The notes under the pieces are model-generated. The model was given only the letters and a program-made list of their open reading frames with translations, made no database searches and was not told the origin of the DNA. 64,000 nt of DNA from Nitrosopumilus sp. GTDB lineage: Archaea; Thermoproteota; Nitrososphaeria; Nitrososphaerales; Nitrosopumilaceae. Shown here piece by piece: positions 33,171-41,140 of the stretch (positions within the stretch are counted from its first letter, which is position 1; each line of letters begins with the position of its first letter). The position numbers were made by a program, and so were the translations under genes. The stretch lies in contig NZ_JAILWM010000002.1 in NCBI RefSeq assembly GCF_025698945.1, forward strand, positions 62,001 to 126,000. Reading direction: 5' to 3'.

Positions 33171-34514
33171 ATGTATTCTGTAATTTTAACAGAATTGGGA
33201 ATTTCAGTTTTTAATGATGGAAAGCTGGACAAGGCATTCCCATTTTCTAATTCAGTTAAAGAGTATCTTGCAGTGAAAAATAAAGAGTCAAAACTAAATG
33301 AGCTTGTAAATTATCTTGCTTCGATTCAAAGAGGAGTTTCAGTCAGTGATGAATCATTATTGGCTATTTTGAAAAAATATTCGATTGACTCTCATCTAAT
33401 GGATTCAAGCGAACTTGAAACGGTTCAAGCAACAAAACCACAAATTATAGTTGATTCAGGTTTTGCATCAAATCTTCAAGACACATTAGGAAAATTAAGA
33501 GAGTTTGCATTAGGAATTTCATCTTCTAAAGTAACAGAGGTTTCAGAAAGTCCAGATCTTCATATCATTCAAGCAATAAATTCACTTGATGAGATTGACA
33601 AAATTGCAAATGGTCTAAGCTCAAGACTTAGAGAATGGTATGGATTACATTTTCCAGAATTAGATAATGTGATTGATAGTATCAATGGTTATGCTCAAAT
33701 CGTAATGGCTGGAAAAAGAGAATCATTAACAAAGCAAATTTTTGAGGATGCAGGTTTTCCTGAATCTAAAGTAGAAATGTTATCATTGATTTGTACTAAA
33801 AGTAGAGGAGGGGACATATCAGATGTCAATTTAGCAATTGTTCAATCTATTGCAAAACAAATTCTAGATTTTCATGATTTACGTAAAAAACTTGAAGAGC
33901 ATGTAGAATCTGAGATGAATACAATTGCTCCTAATCTTTCAGCAATACTTGGTTCTGCAGTTGGAGCAAGAATTTTAGGAAGAGCAGGTAGTCTCAAAAG
34001 ATTGGCATCTCTACCAGCAAGCACAATACAAGTTTTAGGAGCTGAAAAAGCATTGTTTAGATCATTGAAAACTGGTTCTCAACCACCAAAACACGGATTA
34101 CTATTCCAACATGCAATGGTTCATTCTGCACCAAGATGGCAAAGAGGAAAAATTGCACGTGCAGTTGCAGCAAAGGCGGTAATTGCTGCTAGAGTAGATG
34201 TTTACGGTGAAGGACTAAACCAAACATTACTTGAAAAACTCAATGTTAGAGTTGATGAAATAGGCAAGAAATATGAAAATCCTACTGAAAAAGATATGAG
34301 ACCACCTCAAACCTTTAGAAGAGAAGGTGGAAACTTTGGCGATAGAAGAAGAGAAGGTGGAGAAAGAAGAAGAGGTGGAAACTTTGGCGATAGAAGAAGA
34401 GAAGGTGGAGAAAGAAGAAGAGGTGGAAACTTTGGCGATAGAAGAAGAGAAGGTGGAGCAGACAAAGAAAGATCTGGTTCAAATAAAAAGAGAAAGAAGT
34501 TTGGAAGAAGATAA
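33171..34514 (+). CDS. nop5: Nop5/Nop56-58 box C/D RNP core protein
   Basis: This 447-residue protein has the Nop fold: an N-terminal domain, a coiled coil and the Nop domain with MNTIAPNLSAILGSAVGARI (about 249) and LLFQHAMVHSAPRWQRGK (about 310). It bridges L7Ae, guide RNA and fibrillarin in 2'-O-methylation RNPs. The last 60 residues are 16-residue repeats of the form GGNFGDRRREGGERRR (48-bp DNA repeat), an RGG-like RNA-binding tail. Fibrillarin follows, overlapping by 14 nt. Confidence 0.95.
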   Translation: MYSVILTELGISVFNDGKLDKAFPFSNSVKEYLAVKNKESKLNELVNYLASIQRGVSVSDESLLAILKKYSIDSHLMDSSELETVQATKPQIIVDSGFASNLQDTLGKLREFALGISSSKVTEVSESPDLHIIQAINSLDEIDKIANGLSSRLREWYGLHFPELDNVIDSINGYAQIVMAGKRESLTKQIFEDAGFPESKVEMLSLICTKSRGGDISDVNLAIVQSIAKQILDFHDLRKKLEEHVESEMNTIAPNLSAILGSAVGARILGRAGSLKRLASLPASTIQVLGAEKALFRSLKTGSQPPKHGLLFQHAMVHSAPRWQRGKIARAVAAKAVIAARVDVYGEGLNQTLLEKLNVRVDEIGKKYENPTEKDMRPPQTFRREGGNFGDRRREGGERRRGGNFGDRRREGGERRRGGNFGDRRREGGADKERSGSNKKRKKFGRR

Positions 34515-35175
34515 TCAATCATTTTTTTGGATAAAATCAGATGGCGAAAGAAAACTAGCTACTGAAAATATAGTTCCTGGAAATCAAGTATACAAAGAAA
34601 AATTAATTTCTAAAAAAGGAGTGGAGTACAGATTATGGGATCCCTTTAGAAGTAAATTAGCAGCAGCAATTATGAATGAACTAGACTACTTTCCATTTGA
34701 AAATAAAAGTAAAGTTTTGTATTTAGGAGCATCAACTGGAACCACAGTAAGTCATATTTCAGACATTGTAGGTCCAAGTGGAATAGTTTTTGCAGTGGAA
34801 CATGCAAGTAGAGTTGCAAGAGATTTTTTGGATAGAGTTGCAACATATAGAAAAAACATTATGCCAATACTTCAAGATGCGAGAAAACCTAAAGAATATT
34901 TTTCAGTATTTGGAAAAGTAGATGTTGTGTATGTTGATATTGCACAACCAGACCAAACACAAATTGCATTAGATAATTGTGAAATGTTTCTAAAAAAAGA
35001 AGGGTATTTTTTTCTAGTAATCAAAACAAGAAGCATAGATGTAACAAAATCACCAAAGAGAATAATAGAAGAAGAAACAGAAAAATTAAGAAATAAATTT
35101 CATATTTTACAATCCATTGATTTGCATCCATATGATAAGGATCATGCAATGATCATAGCAAAATCAAAAAATTAG
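34501..35175 (+). CDS. flpA: Fibrillarin (FlpA) rRNA 2'-O-methyltransferase
   Basis: This 224-residue protein is counted from TTG at 34501. The longer reading from 34327 runs through the Nop5 repeats in another frame and should be rejected. Key regions are VEYRLWDPFRSKLAAAI, the SAM motif VLYLGASTGTTVSHISD and VVYVDIAQPDQ. It methylates riboses chosen by box C/D guide RNAs. It overlaps nop5 by 14 nt and is translationally coupled. Confidence 0.93.
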   Translation: MEEDNQSFFWIKSDGERKLATENIVPGNQVYKEKLISKKGVEYRLWDPFRSKLAAAIMNELDYFPFENKSKVLYLGASTGTTVSHISDIVGPSGIVFAVEHASRVARDFLDRVATYRKNIMPILQDARKPKEYFSVFGKVDVVYVDIAQPDQTQIALDNCEMFLKKEGYFFLVIKTRSIDVTKSPKRIIEEETEKLRNKFHILQSIDLHPYDKDHAMIIAKSKN

Positions 35176-35792
35176 CTTTTTAAAATAATTTTCTGGACTG
35201 GTTTCCAGCTTTTACGTACAAAACTAGGCATTGATTTATTGATTTGATAGTATTTTCTAACAAATGTCACAGTAACAGAATCTGATGGGTATCCACTTCC
35301 CAAATCATGATTTTTACGCAATTTTGCTATTGCCTTATCTCTAGATACTTTTGCTAAAATTGATGCAGCAGATACTACTACAAACCTACTATCTGCATGA
35401 TGATATGATTTAATTTTATGATTGTTGGATAGTTGAGAAATTTCCTTACCAAATCTATTTGGATTTACATCACATGAATCAACATATGATGTATCAGCAT
35501 TTAGTTTTGAAACAACTTTTGCCATATATTTTGCCTCTAATCCATTCAAACAGTGATTTTTAACACTTGCATCAATGATTCGGGGAGAAATTTTTGTTAT
35601 GTAATAACTATCAACTAGTTTGATGATTTCCTTGTAAAGTATCTCACGGGATTTCGGAGCTAGTTTTTTAGAGTCTTTAACACCCAAAGAAGATAATTTT
35701 CGTAATTTTCTTTTATCTAATGAAATTCCTGCAATTACTAGTGGACCTAACATTGAGCCTCTTCCAGCATCATCAATACCACAAATTTGCAC
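35172..35792 (-). CDS. rnhB: Ribonuclease HII
   Basis: This 206-residue protein has the RNase HII core: CGIDDAGRGSMLGPLVIAG (4-22), VDSCDVNPNRFG (about 99) and HADSRFVVVSAASILAKVSRD (about 131). It removes RNA from RNA-DNA hybrids. The normal DEAGRG motif is DDAGRG here, an Asp for the second catalytic Glu. The other acidic residues are present. It is convergent with fibrillarin (4-nt overlap) and divergent from trm1. Confidence 0.9.
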   Translation of the reverse strand: MQICGIDDAGRGSMLGPLVIAGISLDKRKLRKLSSLGVKDSKKLAPKSREILYKEIIKLVDSYYITKISPRIIDASVKNHCLNGLEAKYMAKVVSKLNADTSYVDSCDVNPNRFGKEISQLSNNHKIKSYHHADSRFVVVSAASILAKVSRDKAIAKLRKNHDLGSGYPSDSVTVTFVRKYYQINKSMPSFVRKSWKPVQKIILKS

Positions 35793-37001
35793 GAACTTTG
35801 TCTAAAAACACAAGTATTAAACCGTTATACGTTTAGAAAAAATGAAATTAGTTTGGAATTTCCCGATGAATCATTTCAAGAAATAGTTGAAGGTAAAACA
35901 AAATTACTTGTACCAAAAAAATCATTAACAGATAAAGTTCCACCAAAAAAACCTGCATTCTTTAATCCAAAAGCTAGACTCAATAGAGATTTTTCTATAA
36001 TTGCATATGCAGCTTTTCTCAATAATTTCCAAGCTCCAAAAATTTTCCTAGAAGGGCTATCAGGTATTGGTGCAAGAGGATTACGTGTTGCAAATGAATT
36101 AGATGTAGATAAAGTGGTAATTAATGATCTAAATCCAACGGCTCTAAAAATGGCTGAGTATTCAGCCAAGTTAAACAAATTAGAAAATGTAGAATTTTCT
36201 GAAAAAGAGGTATGCAGATTTTTAAGCCAATATTCAAAAAAAGGGGAACGAGGCTCAATTGTAGATATAGATCCATTTGGTTCTCCTGCAGCATTTTTTG
36301 ACTGTGGAATTAGGGCAACTATGCATGGAGGAATTCTCTCAACTGCAGCCACAGATCTTCAAGTTCTAAATGGGTTATTCCAAGAGGCATGTAAGAGAAA
36401 GTATGGAGGTATTCCTGTTAGAGCAGAATATGGAAACGAGATTGCAATAAGATTGATTTTAGGTTGCCTAAGAGTAGTTGCAGCAAGATTAGGCGTAACA
36501 ATAATTCCATTATTTGTGGAAAGTGATATGCACTACTATAGAACATTTGTAAAAATTCTAAACAGACCAGATCAACAAAATAATTTGGGTTACATAGTTC
36601 ATTGTAAGAATTGTAGACACAGAAAGATTTCATTGGAAACTCAGCAAACCTGTGAATTATGTAAATTAAAAATAAATTTAGCAGGACCATTATGGATTGG
36701 AAAAATTTTTGAAAAAGATTTCATTCAAAAAATGTTATTAGAAATTTCTAATCTAGAAATAGATAAAAATTGTGAGAAAACACTAAACAAATGTCTTGCT
36801 GAGTCAGAAATGCCTGGAACATATTTTACGATTGATGAGATTGCATCAAAAATGAAAGCATCACCACCAAAACTAGAAAATGCAATATCAAATTTACAAA
36901 AAAATAATTTCCTAGCAAGTGTCACTTCATTGAATCCAACCGGGTTTAGGACAAATGCAAACATAGATGAGATTATTAAAATTTTTCAGTCTATCCAATA
37001 A
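35787..37001 (+). CDS. trm1: tRNA (guanine26-N2)-dimethyltransferase Trm1
   Basis: This protein of up to 404 residues has FFNPKARLNRDFSI, the SAM region FLEGLSGIGARGLRVANEL and IVDIDPFGSPAAFFDCGIRA, with a zinc knuckle pair CKNC/CELC near residue 275. Trm1 forms m2,2G26 in tRNA. The start is uncertain: a TTG at 35787 overlaps the divergent rnhB start, and another TTG at about 35850 would give EFPDESFQEIVEG as the N-terminus. Confidence 0.92.
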   Translation: MHELCLKTQVLNRYTFRKNEISLEFPDESFQEIVEGKTKLLVPKKSLTDKVPPKKPAFFNPKARLNRDFSIIAYAAFLNNFQAPKIFLEGLSGIGARGLRVANELDVDKVVINDLNPTALKMAEYSAKLNKLENVEFSEKEVCRFLSQYSKKGERGSIVDIDPFGSPAAFFDCGIRATMHGGILSTAATDLQVLNGLFQEACKRKYGGIPVRAEYGNEIAIRLILGCLRVVAARLGVTIIPLFVESDMHYYRTFVKILNRPDQQNNLGYIVHCKNCRHRKISLETQQTCELCKLKINLAGPLWIGKIFEKDFIQKMLLEISNLEIDKNCEKTLNKCLAESEMPGTYFTIDEIASKMKASPPKLENAISNLQKNNFLASVTSLNPTGFRTNANIDEIIKIFQSIQ

Positions 37002-37584
37002 AACCTAGACAAACATAATACAATTCACTACTTTGTTTTCTACTTGCTTTAGGTTTAGTAAGATTTATTCTTGCAAATTTTTTCTTGACATAGTCTTTGA
37101 ATTCCATTGAAAATTCGCCATCAAAAACTTTGAAGACTGCATTACCCTTATGAGCTAAAACTTTATCCATAATTTTTGTGCAATCATAATTTAACGAAAT
37201 TTGTTTAGCATGATCCACTGTCCAATTCCCACTAACTTGAGGAGATAAATCGCAAATTACAGCATTAACTTTACGCCCAAAATAAGACATTACCTCATCA
37301 ACTACAATCTCATCCTCTATATTTTCACGAATAATATGGGCTCCAGGTATCTCTTCAACATAGGACAAATCAACTCCCATAACTTTTCCTTGATTCCCTG
37401 CTAATTTTACGGCCATCTGAGTCCATCCACCAGGTGCACATCCTAAATCAAGTACATAAAATCCCGGACCAATTATTCTATAGGATTGATTCAGTTCTTT
37501 TAGTTTGTAAGCTGCTCTACTACGATAACCCTGTTCATGAGCTAATTTTCTGTAATGATCTTTTCGTGCATCTTGAAGTTTCAT
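36991..37584 (-). CDS. rlmE: RlmE/FtsJ-type RNA 2'-O-methyltransferase
   Basis: This 197-residue protein has the RrmJ core: RSRAAYKLKELN with the catalytic Lys (about 27), YVLDLGCAPGGWTQMAVKL (about 43), ICDLSPQVSGNW and a late KVFDGEF. The family methylates a uridine in 23S rRNA or tRNA. Its start overlaps the end of the TFE-beta gene by 4 nt, so they share a transcript. Confidence 0.92.
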   Translation of the reverse strand: MKLQDARKDHYRKLAHEQGYRSRAAYKLKELNQSYRIIGPGFYVLDLGCAPGGWTQMAVKLAGNQGKVMGVDLSYVEEIPGAHIIRENIEDEIVVDEVMSYFGRKVNAVICDLSPQVSGNWTVDHAKQISLNYDCTKIMDKVLAHKGNAVFKVFDGEFSMEFKDYVKKKFARINLTKPKASRKQSSELYYVCLGFIG

Positions 37585-38345
37585 TTGGATTTCGCAGGTT
37601 TCTTCATTTCAGCAATTACCCAATCTTCAATGAATTGACAATTTCTTGGACTAATTTCACCTTCTAGAGAACATTTTTGTTCAACAGGACAAACCAAACA
37701 AGGAGCATTTTCAATTGATTGAGTACTAATGGGTGTTTTTTTAATTATTAGTTTGTAAGTCCAACGACCTTTCTCAAGAATTTTTTCTCTAGTGATCGTA
37801 CCCATTCTTTCAAGTTTTAATGCTAATCTAGAACCGTCACGACTTGTAAGTTTAAGTTTTTTCCACAATTCACTTTGGAACATTCCATCAGATTCACGTT
37901 CTGCAAGAATATCATAAACTCTGTTAGTAAGTCTCTCCATGTCAACTTTTTCGATTTGGAAATTTTCTATTTCCTCATCAGAGAGTTGTTCTTCTAATTC
38001 TTCTTCTAGTGTTTTTTCAGCTTCCTTTTTAGCTTCTTCTAATTCTTTTTTAGTTAATTTTTTTACTTTTGCTGGTTTTTCTTCTGTTTTCTTTGCTGCT
38101 TTTGCTGCAGGTTTCTTTGCTGTTTTTGCTGCAGGTTTCTTTGCTGTTTTTGCTGCAGGTTTCTTTGCTGCAGGTTTCTTTGCTGCTTTTGCTGCAGGTT
38201 TCTTTGCTGTTTTTGCTGCAGGTTTCTTTGCTGTTTTTGCTGCAGGTTTCTTAGATTTAGAAGGGGTTTTTTTCTTTTTTAGTTGATCAATTTCACTTTT
38301 TATTTTTTCAGCCTCTTCAATTAGAGAATTTTTTTTCTTTGCCAT
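37581..38345 (-). CDS. TFE-beta / Rpc34-like factor with lysine-alanine repeats
   Basis: This 254-residue protein has an N-terminal 110 residues built from eight-residue repeats of the form KKPAAKTA. The rest is a winged helix (LTNRVYDILAERESDGMFQS; GSRLALKLERMGTITREKI) followed by CLVCPVEQKCSLEGEISPRN and then C, a cluster like the 4Fe-4S site of RNA polymerase III subunit RPC34 and archaeal TFE-beta. TFE-beta helps open promoters. The repetitive basic tail is unusual for this family. Confidence 0.85.
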   Translation of the reverse strand: MAKKKNSLIEEAEKIKSEIDQLKKKKTPSKSKKPAAKTAKKPAAKTAKKPAAKAAKKPAAKKPAAKTAKKPAAKTAKKPAAKAAKKTEEKPAKVKKLTKKELEEAKKEAEKTLEEELEEQLSDEEIENFQIEKVDMERLTNRVYDILAERESDGMFQSELWKKLKLTSRDGSRLALKLERMGTITREKILEKGRWTYKLIIKKTPISTQSIENAPCLVCPVEQKCSLEGEISPRNCQFIEDWVIAEMKKPAKSK

Positions 38346-38399
38346 TAAATCACCTTATTTTTAACCTCAATTTCTTCTGTACCATCCAATAACTCATTC

Positions 38400-38876
38400 C
38401 TATTTAACACTAAATGTCCCGCTAATTGAGATATTCTTTAGTTGTTTTGAAACCATATCCACTACGATCTCATAATTACCTGGAATATCTATAGCCTTGG
38501 AAAATTTGTCTCCAATGGGCAAAATTTGATTTCCTTTAACAAAGCATTGTTCAAAGAATCCACCCTGAGTAATAACATCACTTTTACCAGCAGAGTAAAT
38601 GGTCACATAAAGATCTCCACAATCAAATGAGGAATCATTGATTTTGATTTGAATTTCAACAGGTTCAGATGTTGAATATTGTTTTGAAAGTCCAATAATT
38701 TCAATAGACGAACTATGAGATAAAACACCATCAGAATAAGACATTGGCCACATGTTTAACTCTCTATCAGGCTTATCAAGAATATCAGCCATTACTGCAG
38801 AGCCAAAAAGGACTGATAATATTACAGGTAACAAAAATACAACAAAAACTCTTCCTGATGCCATTTGTTTTAACAA
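38400..38876 (-). CDS. Secreted or anchored beta-domain protein (158 aa)
   Basis: After a short start, a signal-like helix (GRVFVVFLLPVILSVLFGSA) precedes a small beta-sandwich of about 115 residues with one cysteine pair (FDCGDL, EQCFV). It may begin at the Met of MASGR. The sequence has the look of an Ig-like or bacterial adhesin fold, but no family is recognised. Confidence 0.65.
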   Translation of the reverse strand: MLKQMASGRVFVVFLLPVILSVLFGSAVMADILDKPDRELNMWPMSYSDGVLSHSSSIEIIGLSKQYSTSEPVEIQIKINDSSFDCGDLYVTIYSAGKSDVITQGGFFEQCFVKGNQILPIGDKFSKAIDIPGNYEIVVDMVSKQLKNISISGTFSVK

Positions 38877-38967
38877 CTGTGATTCCCTTATATCTATTTA
38901 GTAGATTTTGAAAACTTGAGATCAATTTGACGAATGAGTTAAATCGTAGCCGACTAAATATCGCTAG

Positions 38968-41061
38968 ATGCGACTTAGAAAATTCAGAGTTAGAGCATAT
39001 CGTTGCATTCATGATTCTGGAGAAATAACGGTAGGTGATTTAGCTGCTTTTGTAGGCAGAAATGAGAGTGGAAAAACAACCATTCTTCAAGCATTAACTC
39101 TTTTGAATAGAGATGAAACTGTTTCAGAATTAGATCTATGTGATGAAATGAGTGAAGAGCTCAAAGAAGAGATCAGGTTAGCAGAGGGAGAATTTGAATT
39201 AAATCAACATGAAATTGGACTGATTAAAGAAAAATTTCCCAATTTACCTGAAATTAAAAAAATCAAATTAATTAGAACAAATAGAAATTCAAAAGTTCAA
39301 TACGAATTTGAAGACATCAAACTCAGTGATAATTCAAATGAAGGAATTAATTCCTGGGAGAATTTTTCTAAAGAAATTTTAGAGTTTTTGAGTACAATTC
39401 CAAATCATCTAAGAATACAAATCGATACCAAATTTTTTGAAGGACCAGTGCCAAAAAATCAAGAAGCATTTGATAGCGGCATGGCTGAATTTAGTAATCA
39501 ATTCCATGTTATTGCAATTCAAGAGCCAAAAGTGATTGAGGAATGGGAAAAAATCTACGAAAAACCAGAAAACCAATATCCAAATCTTCTAAGCGGTGAG
39601 AGTGAAAAAACAGCACTGCAGAATTTTATTTGGTCAGATTTGCATCCAAGATTTGTGTATTTTTCTGATTACAAAAAAATCTATGGAAATATCAACCTCA
39701 ATGAATATCTCAGAGAAGAAAGAGGTGAAAGAGCAGACTCTATAGAGTATATTGAAGAATTTGACAAGGCTGAAACTGTAAGGAATCTATTTTATTTAGC
39801 AGAGTTAGATATGAAAGAATTAGATCAAGTAAAAGAAAGCCCATCAAAGTGTATTAAACTTCTAAATGCTGCAAGTAATAGATTAACAAGTAAATTAAAT
39901 CCCGCATGGAAAGGAGACCCAATACATGTAGACCTAAGATACAATCCTGGAAATATTATGAGTGTTGTAATTTCAGATGTTCACAAGGATGGAACCATAA
40001 CAAATACTGGATTGTTAAATAGAAGAGCTGAAGGTTTCAAGTGGACATTCTCTTTTATTGTAAACTTTGCAGCTGAAACTCAAAGAGCAGAACTAAAAGA
40101 AGCTATATTGCTACTTGATGAACCCGCAAGAAATCTTCATCCAACACAACAGATGGGAATTTCAGATTTGTTGAAAAATTTAGCAGGTTCAAACCAAGTA
40201 TTGTATGCAACTCACTCACCATTTATGATATTTGATTACACACCTGGAAATTTACTAGTTGTAGAATTAGATAAGAGAAAACATCTGAGTAGAATATTTT
40301 ATGATTATTGGAATGCAGATGATAAAACACTTACACCAATTTTGTATGGATTATCAAGAGGACAAGTTGAATCGATTGTAGACAGAGAGATTGGAACAAA
40401 TTCACGACCAGTAATAATAGTAGAGACAATGTCAGATGCAATGTATCTTAATGCTTTTGATAAATTCCTACAAGATCCCAATATTTCTATGAATCCGTTA
40501 AATGTTGTGGCAGCATATAACAAAAATTCTGTTCTACCATTGGCCATATTTTATAGAAACCATGGCTACAAGACATTCATCTTATTAGATAATTCTGATG
40601 AATCCAAGCAAATCTCAGCACAATTAGCATCAAATGAGTTTTCATCAATTCAAACTATTTTCTTTGAAAGAGAAGGAAAGAAATTAGAATCAATTGAGGA
40701 TTATATTGTTTTAGAAGATTATCTTTATCCTGTAAATCAAACATATGAAATCAAATTAAGACGTGAAGGATTTTCAAATTTGACTCCGTTAGAAGTTTCT
40801 TCAAAAGAAGGAAAAGGTATTTTGGAGAAATTAAAGAAGATATGGCAAGAACACCGAGATGATGATTGGGGACAATTTAACAATGAAGAGATCACTAGGT
40901 ATATTTGTGAAAAAATTGCATTAGAGGAAACAAATTTTCTATCAGATAAAACTAAAGACCAATTTAGATCATTGTATAGATTAATTGCTGAGAGAATTAG
41001 ACAGTATCAAAATGTGGTTACCAAACCTGATTTTGATAAATTTCAAAGGGCACGGGCTTAA
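38968..41061 (+). CDS. OLD-type ATPase with TOPRIM-like nuclease end
   Basis: This 697-residue protein has Walker A GRNESGKTT at 30-38, an ABC/SMC-like insertion, then Walker B in LLLDEPARNLHP (about 385) with an ATHSPFM switch. The C-terminal third has VIIVETMSDAMYL and FILLDNSDESKQI, a match to TOPRIM (Glu and an Asp-x-Asp-like pair). OLD-family proteins are nucleases used in phage exclusion and other defence systems, and GajA of Gabija is related. There is no helicase partner beside it, so any defence role would be stand-alone. Confidence 0.85.
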   Translation: MRLRKFRVRAYRCIHDSGEITVGDLAAFVGRNESGKTTILQALTLLNRDETVSELDLCDEMSEELKEEIRLAEGEFELNQHEIGLIKEKFPNLPEIKKIKLIRTNRNSKVQYEFEDIKLSDNSNEGINSWENFSKEILEFLSTIPNHLRIQIDTKFFEGPVPKNQEAFDSGMAEFSNQFHVIAIQEPKVIEEWEKIYEKPENQYPNLLSGESEKTALQNFIWSDLHPRFVYFSDYKKIYGNINLNEYLREERGERADSIEYIEEFDKAETVRNLFYLAELDMKELDQVKESPSKCIKLLNAASNRLTSKLNPAWKGDPIHVDLRYNPGNIMSVVISDVHKDGTITNTGLLNRRAEGFKWTFSFIVNFAAETQRAELKEAILLLDEPARNLHPTQQMGISDLLKNLAGSNQVLYATHSPFMIFDYTPGNLLVVELDKRKHLSRIFYDYWNADDKTLTPILYGLSRGQVESIVDREIGTNSRPVIIVETMSDAMYLNAFDKFLQDPNISMNPLNVVAAYNKNSVLPLAIFYRNHGYKTFILLDNSDESKQISAQLASNEFSSIQTIFFEREGKKLESIEDYIVLEDYLYPVNQTYEIKLRREGFSNLTPLEVSSKEGKGILEKLKKIWQEHRDDDWGQFNNEEITRYICEKIALEETNFLSDKTKDQFRSLYRLIAERIRQYQNVVTKPDFDKFQRARA

Positions 41062-41140
41062 GATTTAAGAAGTTTTCTCATGATAAATACTGAACTAAAA
41101 AATAAAAAAATAGGAAAAAAGCTTTAAGGTTAAATGAGAG

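Noticed and set aside
34327-34500. A 58-residue glutamate-rich N-terminal extension of fibrillarin
   Set aside because: It is the Nop5 repeat read in a shifted frame; known fibrillarins begin near the TTG at 34501.
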